DNA from: Gyrodactylus bullatarudis
Lineage: Eukaryota; Platyhelminthes; Monogenea; Gyrodactylidea; Gyrodactylidae
Assembly (NCBI GenBank): GCA_012064415.1
Contig: SSNU01000195.1
Coordinates: 59,388-123,387 of the forward strand
Reading direction: 5' to 3'
Length of the DNA stretch: 64,000 nucleotides
Part shown: positions 27,201 to 42,200 of the stretch, piece by piece
Position numbering within the stretch: position 1 is the first letter of the stretch
How the letters are laid out: every line of letters begins with the position of its first letter
Made by a program: the position numbers and the translations under genes
Notes under the pieces: model-generated
Database searches by the model: none
Told to the model about the DNA's origin: nothing
The model's input: only the letters and a program-made list of their open reading frames with translations

Positions 27201-30200
27201 TCTAGAAGAAACTCAAAATTCTTTGGAGGAGGAAGAAGATCCCCTCCAAATTCTCTACGACCATTTGAGTGAGCTTTGTTTATTGAATAACTAAAATCAA
27301 CTGTCCGTTTTTGATTTAACCTTTCATGTCCAAAATTATTTTTTTTATCAAACAAATGAGAAAATCTGCAATCTAACCAAAATAATTACGCTGATTCTGA
27401 ATCTGAATTCCTTTTTGTAGGCCGACTTATCATTTCAGAGGTAATAGAGGTTAAAATTGGCATTTTTGGCTCTAAGACCAGTTATCTTCTAAACTATAAG
27501 AGATATCGAGCAGGGGATTGCATATTTGAACTCTACGGCTAGAGTTTTACGATTGAAAGTTATTTAATTTTTTCTAAGACCTCAGCAAATAGGTTTTCAA
27601 AAAAACGTTCTAAATATTTTTCAAATATTTGACAACATTTTTAAAAAATTAACCTTCTTCAAATAACTATGGCGTGTATCAGTGCAAAGCTATCTTTATG
27701 AATTATGCATAATTTTGCAGCTTAAATAAATTTCCTTTCTAATTAGGGGTGGAAAAATTATTTTAAGTATCTTTCAGTTAAAATTATCGCTCGAGAAAGA
27801 GTTGTGTTCCATTCGTGGAACAATGGGACATGAAGGGTTAAAGTTGGGAGTTTATAATTTTTACATAGGTTGATAATGCAATACCTACGACTCTTTTGTT
27901 AAGAATTTATTCCTGAACAAGATGATGTCATTTCTGTCTTTATATCTCATTCATTTTTTTCTCTATTGAAAGACAAACAAAGCACTACAAAGTCGGGTTT
28001 TCAGTTTTTACTGAATAACTCAAAAGGTCTATTGTATGATTTTTTAAGAAGCACATATCTGAAATCAACAAAAAATTTTCTACCAAAGTGGGAAATATCT
28101 ATGAGTATTTTTTCCATGTAAAAATGTGTAATGGAATTTTGAAATTTCAATCAATTTCTTGAAAATATTTTACGGTGAGATTGCTGTATTCATATTTATT
28201 TCTGTTGTATTTATTCCAAGCAAGAGAAACAAAAAAGTAATGAAATAAATATATGATGGTTTTTTGGGTGAATTCTGCAGGGCTCTTGAGATTATTCGGT
28301 ACTTTACAATCAAGAGCCCTCTTTGAGTAAACTAGCAATCATAGGAAAAATAGAAGAACAATCTCTTATTCAAATTGAATTATCATTCTTATTTTAAAAA
28401 GCATTATCTCGAGAGATTCTAAAAAATTCAGTGTAGTCATTTGATTTGTCTAAAAGGAGATACAAATATCTCAAATTTATTTTTTTTCTGGGATTTTCAA
28501 ATTGTGAAGAAAACTTTTGAAATTTAAATAAGACATAAGGCTAGTTAATATGAAGACAGGAATTTATGATTTTTACAAAATTCTCAATTTTTCATCAAGA
28601 AATTAAATTTGATCAAGATTTTTGAGACCCACTTTCACGATACGAAGAAGCAATTTATGGCATATTTCAAATCTTGAAGTAACGCCAGATTCCCATTTTT
28701 TGAACTTTGGGTTGAAAATTTTTGTAGATATCAAATTAATATTAAAAATATATTCTAAATACTCTAAAAACATCTGGTCAATTTGGAAAACATTGAAGAT
28801 TTTAGGGAATATTAGATTTATGCATAGTAGAACATCAAAATTTTTAAACCCAGTTTTTGAAAACAGCGATTATGGAGCATGATGAGTCTATTGCAAGCAT
28901 CAAAGCTCCTAATCATTTTTGGAATTATCAAATGTCTTCCTTAATAAAGTTTTCAGCTTCTTGTTAGTCATATTTGAGAATGATTACAGCTGCATTCTTG
29001 AGATAGTCCTGATAATAGATAAACTTTTCAGTTTGGATCTACGAAACATCCAGCTCTCGTGAACACAGTGCACAGTATATGTGTGTTTTCACGTGATAAG
29101 AAACATACGTATGAAGTAATTTTTTGGATTAACAAGAATCAATTAAATCATCAATAAATTGATATTATATTATCAAATAAAAAAGAATCAACGTTTTTGT
29201 TGAGGTTTATTTCTAATTCTCGTCTGATTTTCCCGGCGTCGTGTTGATATTAAGTTTCTTTTTCTTTCCTTAAAGAATGAATTCATTTTTCCCTAATAAT
29301 CTTTATTTTTAGTTTCACGATACTTCCTTTCATGTGGCTACAAATATTTCTCACACTCTTTAAATCCTTAGCTCTCTGCTTTTCTCCTCTTTGTGATTTC
29401 AAAAGAAGGAAAATCTTTTCAAAAATCATGTTATTCTTTTAATATGATTTCTTTATTAATTTCTTACTTCTTTATACATGTTTAGATGCTGGAAATACTA
29501 ATAGTAAAACTTGGATGAACGATTCCCGCAGGCAAAATGTATTTCCAATAATAAGAGAGTTACATAACAGCATTATTTCAGGCCGACGATGTCAGATAAA
29601 TCAAAAGAATAATGCCTACTTTCTGGTAAGTTTTTATGAATCAAATGTTCCTTATTGGAAAAATTTAGTAATAATACAAAAATTTGATTTTCTTTTTCGA
29701 TTCTAAATAATCAAAGTTTCATCTTTTCCTTTCAATCTAACACAAAAATTTGGCAAGAATTCAGACTATCCCTTAACCTCCGCATTCAATCTTATTTTTT
29801 GTTAATACGCTGATTACGAATCTACAATAGCAAAATTTGGGTCATTTTTTATCCAAGAATGATTTATCTTTGAAGCTTTAGCAGATAAAGTTGGATATTT
29901 GAATTCTGCAAGTTTGATTACTTGAAAAAAGTTAAATTGGCGTGCCCTTGAACAGAAATGATAGTTATTTTTATGCACTCAACTAGATAATTATTATGAA
30001 ATAAATAAACATATTAATATGATCCTTTATTATTAATCAGATTTCAAATAAAAAAAGTACAGAATATGATGATGCAGATCAGATCGCCGAAACTGACGAG
30101 ATTATCGACAAAATATATTCATGCAAAGAGTCAGATCTTGATTCTTGGATTAGTGGGTAAGTAATCAACTTAATTGATTTTCATATTTCTCTTTCAGAGA

Positions 30201-33200
30201 GGAGATAATTTTCTCCTAAAAGATGAATTATAATTAAACGATTTTTTGTTTGATTCTAACGGATCAACATTATTTGTTTAATCTCTTACTTGATTAACTT
30301 CAGCGCTCAACAGTTTATATTCCTATCCATACTTTTTTTTCTATTCTAAAAATTGTATAGAATATATATGTTACCGTTAATCTTGTTACTCTTGATACCC
30401 GATAGTCTTAAGACTAACGGAATGGTTTGTTAAACTTGTTACTCGGTAACAAATTTGACGAACTATTGAGATAAAATCCTTACGCCAAATTAATACTGTT
30501 GCTGAATTTCAACACTTGATACGTCTTATTCTCTGGAATCCATGAGTTTCGCATTGCACTGTATAAGAAGTCTCAATTTCAGACCCTACACAATTGGATT
30601 GTTTGATAAAAAATCTTCATTGCCTTAAATAATGCCTTATTTAATTCAAATTTTTTTCAGTCAGCCAATCTTATTACCGAGAATCAAGATCAGCAAACAA
30701 TAATTTATAGCTGAATATCTTGTTTATCTTAAGACCTGGTAACAAGTTTATCAAACTATTCCGTTAGTCTTAAGACTACCTGATAAGTCAGTCAAGTGAA
30801 TATTTAGTGATAAAGCTGTGTCTAATAGTCTGATGTGATCCCATGGAATAAAAGCTAAATACAATTATCTGAATTTCAAATTCTCATGATAAGTTTTTCC
30901 CCAGAATAGAAATATTTAATGTACTTATTGTTCCTAGAAATCAGAGAGAGGCTATTGATTTTGTATTTCGTAATATAAAATATTTATTTATTCTGCATCA
31001 AAAATATGATTAAAGGGAAAAAAACCTCTCAGTAATATCAGAAAAAGGATAAAATTTGGATTGTCTTTTATTCAGGATATTTAGTGTATTTCATATCACA
31101 AGCAAAGTCGATAATATGTTTTTTACAATTGATAAAATAAATTCTTCCCTCTAAATAATATGTTCCCGAATTCTATTCTCAATGAATTTTCAACATAGAA
31201 CGATTCTATTGTTCATTACTCCCTAGCTAACAGAAATATTTGTGAGTAGTAACACATGAAACATTTTTGATAACTTCGCTTTTCATGGTATTCAAGAAAA
31301 TCATAAAAGTGACATTTTTTTAAATTTGAACCAAAATATTTTATTACTGTCCCTGAAAAAATACCGAAAATGTTTCAGGTTAACTTTTCAAGTTCTCTCT
31401 TTGAAGATACAAAAGTTTAGCTTTCTCCTCATGTCGCCTAGAACGAAGATCTGCTAGGTTTCTATCAAAATGATTGAAGGGATTATATCAAAAAATACTG
31501 CACTATGAAAATATGATAGTGGAAAAAGTATGCCAGAAAAGCATGTTTAACTTTTCTTACTATATATAGCTTGATGTAACTAACTATAGATACATATTTT
31601 ATGTGTGCGTACATACACGAGTGAATGATTCAAGTAAAATAATCAAGTGGATTCTTTAAATGTAAACTAAATTTATTTTTAGTCATATATGTACGACGTA
31701 CAAGATTGATTCACATCGCAAATATGCATATATAAAACGACTGATTTATTCTTCTCTTTTGCTTCCTTTACGAAAAAAGAGGCAAAACAAGAATTATTAT
31801 TTTTCTTCTGGTATCGGAATGAGAGACAAAAACTACCATGTAAATATTAAGAAAATTTCTCTATTCAGTTCTGCCAAACAATAAACATAATTTACATAAA
31901 TTCGCTTCTTATTCCAGTGGAAAGGTTTCTAATCTTTAGAGCTACTGAGATTATAAGGAAATGAAATTTCACAAATTAACATCTTTGGAGTCATCTTCTC
32001 TGGAATATAAATTCACGGAGAGTTATATTTAGATTCTATCCTCGTCCATCTTTGACTATCTTGAAAGCTGCATTTAAATCTCTACGGTAGGCGTCTCTGA
32101 GTAATGAATTTATCTTTACTCAACATTGAGAATCATGACAAAAGCTCATAATAGAAAGATTTAAATAATAAAAAATGAAGATATTCTTATCGATTCAAAA
32201 TCCCTAAGGGGATAGTGATTATTTTTTTAAATTTAATCTGCCTTTCGAATTAATGGCAATGTTGAGAACTTAATCAGAATTCCGAATAACTCATCCTCTA
32301 AAAGTGAAAATGAATTCTGACTTTTTCTCAAACAAAATGTTGAGTTGGCTGAATTAGAACTGAAATTAACGCCTTTTTTCTCAAACGTGAAATTTAAGCT
32401 TTGATAACACTGGAGGTCATGAAAAATTCAAAAAGAGGTATCCCATACAAAAGTGAACTGATTCAGATGTAATTTTTTGCGCTGATTCTGAATTTGTTCT
32501 TAGATCTGCTGATTTCCTTATATTTTTAAAAATAATTTTAAAAAATTCGAAAATTTTCCTAAGTTTTATTTTTGCCTTAAACGCTTTCCAATTAGTTTTT
32601 TCGTGAGTTAAATAATTCTGCTTCGAATTTTTGAATTGACGCTTAGACAAACTGCTCGGTTTTTTCAAAAAATTTGTCATATTTTTAGGATATATAAGAT
32701 TTTTAAGTAATAATTATTATATTGAACCTTTTATTTCAACCCAAGAGAGAATTTCCATACTTTGAACTTGAAAGTCGATTTAGGTAAATAGGCTGCTCAA
32801 ATTTTTTTTCAGGGTAACAGTTGATCACTGAAAAGGAATATTTCAATTTCCCATCTATTTGATTTCATCATTTAAGAAGATTGAACAAAACAATGTGGAT
32901 TTTTTAAAGAATCATCGGTAGTATCACTAAAAGGTGAGAAAAATCAGGAAGATGAACAAAATATCAAAAACCCGAGGCTTCAGTGATCTTGAAACTTATA
33001 AAAGAATATTTTTTAAAGTCATAAACCCAAGATTTCAAAAATCCAAATGTTTTGTATAACAAATATTTTTTAACTGAAGCCGTTTTTTATCTGGGTCTGA
33101 GAAGTTTTTATGAGCCCCTTGTATCTTTCTCAAGTTGATAACTATAGAAACTTGTCGAAAGTTTTTGCATCACCTTAAATTTAATCCTTTTTCTAGATTA

Positions 33201-36200
33201 TCACAGTTTCTCGATTCTGATCATTATCGAAATACACGCAAGATAAATCGGATTGTAATCTGGATACAAGAAATCAAATCGCTTCCAAAAAATAAACAGT
33301 AATGCTAACCCTTTGAAATCTCGATTTAATTTGTTTAAAATTCGTTCTCTCTTAGATACTTTTGCACCTTATCAATGGACAATGTTCTTGTTGCTCAGAC
33401 TCCGATTAAAAAGATGTCAGATGTTTTGCTTTTCAATGAAGAGATTAAAATCCCGTAAGTAAAGAAAGCATCCATAAGTAAATTAATCTACTTTTGATTA
33501 CTATAAAAAGGTGAGATATTTCCATGATTTATTTATTTGTCTTTTAACGAGACGTGGGATTGTTTTTTCAAGAACAAATTAATAATCATCTTGATTAAAC
33601 TGCACTTTAGATTAGTTATTTCTTGTCTACTATTTTTTAATTATGTATTATTGAGGAAAAAATCTGCTGTTTTTGGATAAAATATCATTCTGCTACTGTT
33701 GTCTTTGATTACAAACTTATTTATAAAGAGCAAATACTAATAATATTCATTCGCATTTTGAACAAAACGAAAAGTCCTAAAAAAATCAAACTATCAAATA
33801 ATGTTATGCTTGTTGGAGAAATTTTCTGAATCTTCCTTAAATTCTACTTAAAAAGTATGCATGTTAAAATTCGAGAGTAAAATTTTTTCTCAAAAAGTCC
33901 AAGAAGTTGGTCTAAAAATAAAACTATAATTTCATCGATTATAAAAAGCAATTTTCTCACCTTTTGATCGTTCAAATCTCATAATATGAGAATGAATCGC
34001 ATTAAAAATTTGTGAATAATTAACACTAGAAAAATAAATCAGGAACATGCTCAATTTAAGTGCTAAGAAATATAAAACACTTGTTTTCATATGGTGAAAC
34101 ATTTATTTCAAATATCATTCTTAGAAATCTTGTGTTTGTATTCTTCGAAAACTTGTATTCAAAATTCCATGATTAATTTTTTTATTTTCTCATTTTTCGA
34201 CAACTACTTCAGATATAATGAAGAAATGATTCTCCTTAGGATCGTTTGTTTTTAAACTTTAAATTTCAAAAGTATTTTACAATAATCGTTTGTCCGGGTG
34301 TGTATGGAAAAGTTTTCATTTGACCTTTCTACTATACTTAATGCAGAAAATGTTTACATTTGATGTGATTGATTATATATATCTTCTGTTAATCAATTGA
34401 ACATCAATGGCTGTTATTAAAGATTAGCTTTATTTGAGCAATTAATTCTCATTATTTACGATTTTATTCATAGGCTTTATTTTACAATGACATAAATAGC
34501 TGTTTAATCTGAAAGAGAATATTTTGTCAAAATTCGTAATTAGATCTATTTATTTACCCATTAAACCTTTAAAAACCGTTAAAAAGAAATGCTCTTTGTA
34601 TTTTCCATTTAAAGTTTGATGAAAAAATGAATAATATACATGGCGATATTATTTTGATTTATCAGGGCAACCGTTGTCAAGATTAACTCATTTCTTTGTA
34701 ACATGTTGATAGAGACATAGATGAGTGTTTCATTTAACACTAATGATAATCACAAAATTCAAGGTTGCTATGGTACCAAAAAACTTATTTCAATAAATCA
34801 ATCATTTTTGTCCATAAAATGAAACGTACATGGAGAATACGTCTACTATCATAATCAGGATATACAGTATTGATAGTCTGAAGTAACTACATGTTCTGTT
34901 TATTTGTTTGGAATAAATTAATTCCATTTATTCTCGTGATAAGAATACAATGATATCATAGAAAGATTTCAGCAGAAAAGATTCCATTAACTAGAGTGAT
35001 GATCGATGTACCGGGATCACATCATCATGTTCTTCGTGTTCAAAATTATATATTTTCACGTTTTAGAACCAAAATAGTTATTAATAGTTTTATTAAAACA
35101 GCATTTTGTTCTTGCAGTTATCAAGAATAGAGGATTTAAAAAAAACCTTTTAATTCCTTTGAAAACGTTAATGAATCATAAAAATCGCGACCTATTCATT
35201 TTTAAAATTAAAATTTTATTCTTCAGTGTGACTGGAAATCCAAAAAATTTACGCGTCGATGTCTGGACAATAAAGAATGACAAAGTTAAAGTTTTTCGAA
35301 ATAGGAGTTCATCCATATTTACATTTAACCAGAACGATGTTTACCGGCAGAGTAAGGCTTTCGTTGATAGCAGTCCTATCGAGAAAGAATCCAATGGCGA
35401 TCAAAAGTTTGTCATTTTATATATATTTTTTTAAATATCTACTTTGAAGTAACTTGATTTATTTTCATAGTAAAGATCAGGCAAATAAACGTTTTTCAGT
35501 TCCCTCAGTTAAAGAAATATCAGACGAAATGAATGAATCTGAAAAGATTGTTACTTGCTCCTCAAAGATTTCCCGTAAAAAGAAAAAATCCAAGAAAGGC
35601 TGTCGAAAATATTCCGATGATTATTGCCCCATGTTATGTGGTCATTTTGAAATTCCCCTTGAGAATTTAACACAGAATGGTGATGAATTTGAAGATTGGT
35701 TCACTCTTACACCATCGATCGTATTTCAATCAGATTATCAAGCATATCATAATGTTCAGACAAGAAAATCATTCTCCCTTATTAACGGTAATAATGCAAA
35801 CAGCCCGACAAGTGCACCTCCCCTCCAAATTCGTTTCCGTATCAAACAACGCCCCTTGAATGTTATGACTTTTAAAACATATCAAGATCTTTATGATTTC
35901 ACAAATGTATCGGTAAATAAAAGCTTCCTAGCAACACTCCTCACCTTGGAAGGGAACATGTCGCTCAAGGAAAAGACTGAATTAGCCTCCTTGATTCTTG
36001 AGATCCATAAGGGAACAGAAAACTTTAAGTTAATTCTCTCCGAACTGATCATTAACAATATTGACAACACATCAGGTATTTTTGTGTTATAACTATTATA
36101 ATCGTGAATTTTATTTTAAAATATTTTATTTTTTGTGCAGAAACGAGTCTAATTCTTCGTGGAAATAGTCTTGCATCGAAAGCCATGGAAATTTACATTA

Positions 36201-39200
36201 AACAGACGTCAATGAATTATCTAAAGATGACTCTGGGTGAAATTTTCAGTGCTTTATTTGATCCGAAAAACTCTGATTCTCCCAATGCTAAGCAGCACCG
36301 TCGGCGTTCATCGAGTCAGAGTCATGAGAAAAAAATAGAGAATAGCCAAGCTTTTGGGCTTCAGGATTTATCAAAGTTACGTTTGGATTGTGAAATCGAT
36401 GCAAGTCGAATAAGTTCAAATGGACAAAAGAATCTTGAATTGATTTTAGCGAAGAATCGTCAAAACCTATTGAATGTTTGTCAAATCATTTGGCAACGAA
36501 TCTATGATAGTCATAGTTACTTTCCATGGTATGTTTATCCTTTTCTTAAGAATTAGTTAGGTTCTCTAATTAAAATTTTCTATCAAGTGAGCTTCAGGAT
36601 GTGTTTGCAGAAATCCGGTGTCGTTTGTGCCTGTCTAGATTGAATAAAAGATCCAATCGTTTCCCTAACGAAGTAAACAATAATAACCAAGCTGAGGATC
36701 CTGAAATATTATCCCTTAACGCAGTTTCTAGTTGTCTCTTCCTACGCTTCATTTGTCCAGCTATACTAAATCCTTACTTGTTTGGCTTAGTCGACAATAT
36801 CCCTGAGAATATGAATCTCATGCGAACTTTAACCTTGGTAGCCAAGACTATCCAGTCTTTGGCAAATCTATGCCTACTCAATTCAAGTAAAGAGGAATAC
36901 ATGAGTTGTATGAACTCTTTCGTTTCTTCAAAGATGAATCAAATGAAAAATTTCTTACGCATTGTCTCAACTAGCAGTCACAAGATTATCAAGGCAAAGT
37001 CAATATGCGAAGAGAGTTATGACTTGAATAAGACACGTGTTGTCTCAAGTCGTTCAATGCATACTGGCCTAACAGAATTTTCTAATGAAGACCGTTCAAA
37101 CATGGAAGATAGTAATGGCAAGAGAATGAATCGCCATCTAAACAATCTCGATGATACAAATAAGAATGTCAAGGTATGCTGGTAACAGATATTTTCAAAT
37201 TATCGATCTGAATAATATAATATATCGCCCAGAAATTGGCTTAAATTTTAAAAAGGAATTTTAGAAATCAATGCTAAAAGTGTTATGATCCTTAAGATTT
37301 ATGCATAAATATGGGAATATAATAATGGTTTTCTTAAAATTTGAATGAATTCTGCTACATGAATCAATCATATCTACAGGAAAAATGTTGCATTTACTGA
37401 CATCAAACTAGAAAAGTAATCGATCGAAAAAATCAATTGACGAAAACTATGAAAAAATAGTTTTTTATAAGTTATACACGTGTGAAGGACCACGAATATA
37501 AAAATTACATCATTTAATTGGGCCAAACAAAAGTTTACATTTTCAATTTCGATCCCAAATAGCATTTCCGTGAGATTTAAGAATAAGTCTGTATTCAAAA
37601 TTTTCTATAAATTCAAATTCCAGTTTATCTTTTCTAAATCATGAATAAAGTTGACCCAAAAGGTTTTGTTATTTCTAATCTCTTTCATAAGATTAATCGA
37701 AAATCAAAATTTTCAGACATTCAAGAATAATAACCTCATGACTAATTCTGTGATGACATTCAACGAACACAGTCGTCCGAATATCAATGAAAAATTATGT
37801 GTTGATTTGAAAAATTATGAAAAAATCATTAATCACCAAAACTTTGATGATGACGTTAAGAAGAACGAAGCTCTCATGCGGGTTGACTTTAACTCTTGCC
37901 CAATCATAAATCTTCCTGCTTGTCCGCAAAAGTACAAGGTCTATTCTGATGCTCGATCGTTAGCGCTAGCAACATGCCATAACTTGTTGTCAGATTTATT
38001 CAAGCAGAACCCCAAAATCGTGAGTTGATTTTTAACCAAAAAAAGCAAAATGTGTCTTTTTATCGATTCCCTTTCTCAATTCTAGAGAATCAACCATAAA
38101 TTTTCAAAGCTCTGTAAGATCCTTGATCAGATTGACTATCTTCGAGATAACCCAGATGAAATGAATAACTATTTTGCCCGATCTCGAATATATTCGATTA
38201 AAGAAGACTTTCCTACAATGAAAAGGGATTGCGTTGACTATATGCGCCATTCTAGACCAATTTTTGAACAAGAAATTGTTGGTGAATCTATTTATGATCT
38301 ACCTTTGAATAATAACATTGAAACCACTGGTAAAACAGAAGATAATTGTGATCTCATAGACCAGAAAGTTATTGATCAATCTATTGATAGATATATTTCA
38401 CATGTGAGACATACAATTATAATTTATTTTCACTTGTTCATGTTTTATTAGGTCATTCTGTTCTTTATGAGTATTTTAGTAAAAATATATAGATTTTATA
38501 ATCCTGCATAGTCTGTATATTTTATACATTTACGTATATGTAAAGATAAAAAATTAAATAAACATGGGAAGAAACTAAACAAAGTCTAACTTAGAAATAG
38601 AATGAAATTTTTTATTTACCACATTAAAATTTTATTATTTTCAATATTTAGCCTCCTAGAAGCTCTCAAACCAATCTTAATACAAGGAAGAATATTTCAG
38701 CTGACTGCCAAAAGTCTTTCATATCAATGAATAATAACTGTGATAAAACCCCAAATACAAACTCAATTGTCAGTAATTTTGATTCACTCTCAACTAGTGG
38801 CTATAATTCTTCATCAAACTGTCCAAATCCCTATACAAATAGTAATTCGACAAACGGTCATTTTAAACATACAATTGAGTCACCTCTCAATAATAGTAAA
38901 CGTTGTTTAAGTCGAGAAATGATCGATTATGACAAGATGAATAAGAGTCAAATAAATACGTCTCCTATTGAGGGTAATTATTTCTTCCCAGAAAATACCA
39001 ATTTGGAGCATGGTAAAAGTCTGGAGGTTAGTTTGTCCTAATCCTACTGACCGATTATTGATTTTTTTATTTTTCATTGAAAAAAATTATTAGTAATACT
39101 CTAAAATAATGATCAGTTTGTAAATTGATAACGAGAGTATGTCAATCAAAGATATAGTTCCTTAAATTTTTCTCACTCAACATGATAATAATTGATCTTC

Positions 39201-42200
39201 CGTGTTTTAGAAGTCAAATGAATATAGTTAGCTAAAGGGTATTAATAAAATTTCATTAAGGATCATCAGTGGTATCACTTTAAAAATGATAAGAGTTAAA
39301 TAGTTGAATGAAAATATTAGAATTGCGAAAGATATAGTAAAAGTTTAAGAATTAAAAGTTTTAAAACTTTGATAAAATATTTTGTATACAAGATTATTAC
39401 TTATTATTAGATGGCAAATTCAATTGAAAATCAAGTTTCGTTGAGGGGACCAAACGATTCCTTATTACTTAGAACTCACATTAGAATCTCATTAAGAATA
39501 GTTTTATATTAATTGTGGGTAGTACAAGTTTTATTGCTTTTAGAACAGAAGCTCAATTCTGTTTGTAGATTGATCTATTTTTCTTTTGTTTTTCAGGGTT
39601 TCCATGCAAAAAGTCCGAAATCTTATAATCAAAAGATGTACTCCTACCTTAACAATAACCATCACATTCAGACGTCTCAATATTCATTTTGCAGTAATAA
39701 TAATAATTCAACGTCAGCTGGAACTCTCCAGAACCTTCAACAGCACCCAACGGATCAATCACTTCGATCAAATTCAACCACCAGCTCTAGTAACAATGAT
39801 TTTTGTCAAGAAAAACGAATGGATCCATTCTACAATCCACAGAAGCATTATTCGAATTCGGATATGAACACTTCATGCACTGGCGTTAACAACAGCTCCA
39901 TTATTCAGACGTCATTGATAGACTTGAAAAATGAAGATGATAATGACAATAAACTAATTGATAATAGTGAAAAGGTAAGCTTATTCTTTTTGTTGCTTGA
40001 GTCTATTCTCACTAGATTAGTGAATTTGTTATTAAAGTTTTACATCCCGATATGAGATTATACCGAATTTACCTTGTCGAATAGTTGATTATTGGTTCCT
40101 ATGCTACCTCGACATTTTGTAATCAGATTTTTTCGTGTCATCAAATTCCCTCTGAAACTTTTTTACTTTATCCACATTCAAAATTAAGGGCATTTTTGTG
40201 GGTTTTAGAATCTTAGCTTTTAGCAGCTAAAATTTTTAAAATAAGATTTATCATTTTCATTCAATAGAAAGTAATGCACGTCCAAATTGACTGTAAGAAA
40301 ACTCTTAACAAACGAGATTAAAGGCTATTTTTATATTTTGCACTCTTTCTATAAATAATTATTTACATAAATATTGAATAAACTAAATTATTCTCTTATT
40401 CCAATTGATGTTGTGACTGATGCCATGTGATATATCGATTTTTATTCAAAATCAAAATCATTAATTCTGGTAGGTTTATGAATAACTATAAAAACATAAT
40501 AATAATCAACATTAGAGAATTATCTTTCATTGATATCACTTAAATCCTGAATATTTTTGTCAATCAATGAGATTTTGAGTATTTTTACATTGGACTAATA
40601 TTTTAGTTTGTTATTTTATGGAAAATATTTGGAATAATGGGTAAGCAATGTCAGAGAAGATTAGAATATCGGTAATGGTCTAAATCAGTTACAGCAAAAA
40701 TTCCCCCTTGTCTAATCTAGTTTCAGCGTCGAAATGGACCAATCAAAATTAATCAATGATACTTGATGTATTCATACTTATATTCAAGTATTAAATTGGA
40801 GGGAGAGGTAATTATATTGCATTTTTTGACCTATTTAACCTGTTACTAAGTTATAAAAATGAATCAAGCCTTTATTACAATTACATAATGCAATGAGTCA
40901 ACATACAATTTCACTTTTTAAATCCCTGTACTACCTCTTATCTAATATTCAATTCTTAAATTTTTTTGTATATTTAAACCAAGTCTGGATTAATTTCTAA
41001 AAAGACTTGATAGAGTTCAAAATCAAAATATAAATAAACCAGGCTTGAGAAGATTTTCAACGAATCAAATTCCATTAAGTTTTAAAGAAAGATTCATAGG
41101 AAAATTTTTTCGTCATTAATTGATGTCCTGAATTTATCGGAAAATGATATTTTCGGGTTATGTGACTCAGAAGAGATAGCAAGAAACTTTGTGGTAGAAC
41201 ATAATTTTATCGACATATCATCCTCTGTATGTTTAGACGGGCCTTATTAGAGGTTAATCAAGATTAGTTGCAAACCAAGGGAAGATAGTTATAAAATACA
41301 TTGGATATTTGAAAAATAAATAGTAACCAAGAGGTAGTGCATGCATTCAACCCTTTCATGAGATTCTCCCTAAATAGGGCGATAATTCAAAATCGGAACT
41401 CTCAGTTTTTATGCAGGTCCAAACAATATCACAAAATTCATTTCATATATTACCCTAAAAAGATCTCAAAATACAAAAAAGTCTGAAAGAGATATCTAAA
41501 CTTATATAAAAGAATCAATATTAGTAAAAAAAGGTTTTCATATACTTATTAGTATTAGTTAAATTCTATAGAAAATCGACTTTATTAGATCGAATCAAAA
41601 TAATCCCATTAGAATCTCATTTAGAATCGTTTTACATATATCATTATGAGTCTATTTTTATAGATTGGTCTCTTATCGTCTTAAAAGGGTTTAAAAGTGA
41701 AATTGCATTTTGTTTAAAATTAATTTTAATAAACGCTTGATTCATTTTTATAACTTAGTAACAGGTTAAATAGGTCAAAAAATGCAATATACTTACCTCT
41801 CCCTCCAATTTAATACTTGAATATAGGTATGAATACATCAAGTATCATTGATTCATTTTGATTGGTCCATTTCGACGCTGAAACTAGATTAGACAAGGGG
41901 GATTTTCGCTGAAACTGATTTAGACCAGTACCAAAATATCATCTGATAACTTAATTCTTGAATATTAATTCATTAGTTTCTTGAGTTGTTTGAAGTCAAA
42001 AAAATCACCTATCCCTGTAATCTTTTTGAGCTCAATTCCCTTTTCTAGTGACCATAATAAGTGATCAAGATCCGAAAAAAACCGACTTTTTAAATCAAAT
42101 TTTGAGCCAGATTTTTTTACCTCATCATCGTGTAGATATTAAATTTTTATTTTTTTGATCATTTTCCCTACTTGAAGATCGGTGAAATTTTGGTAATTCA

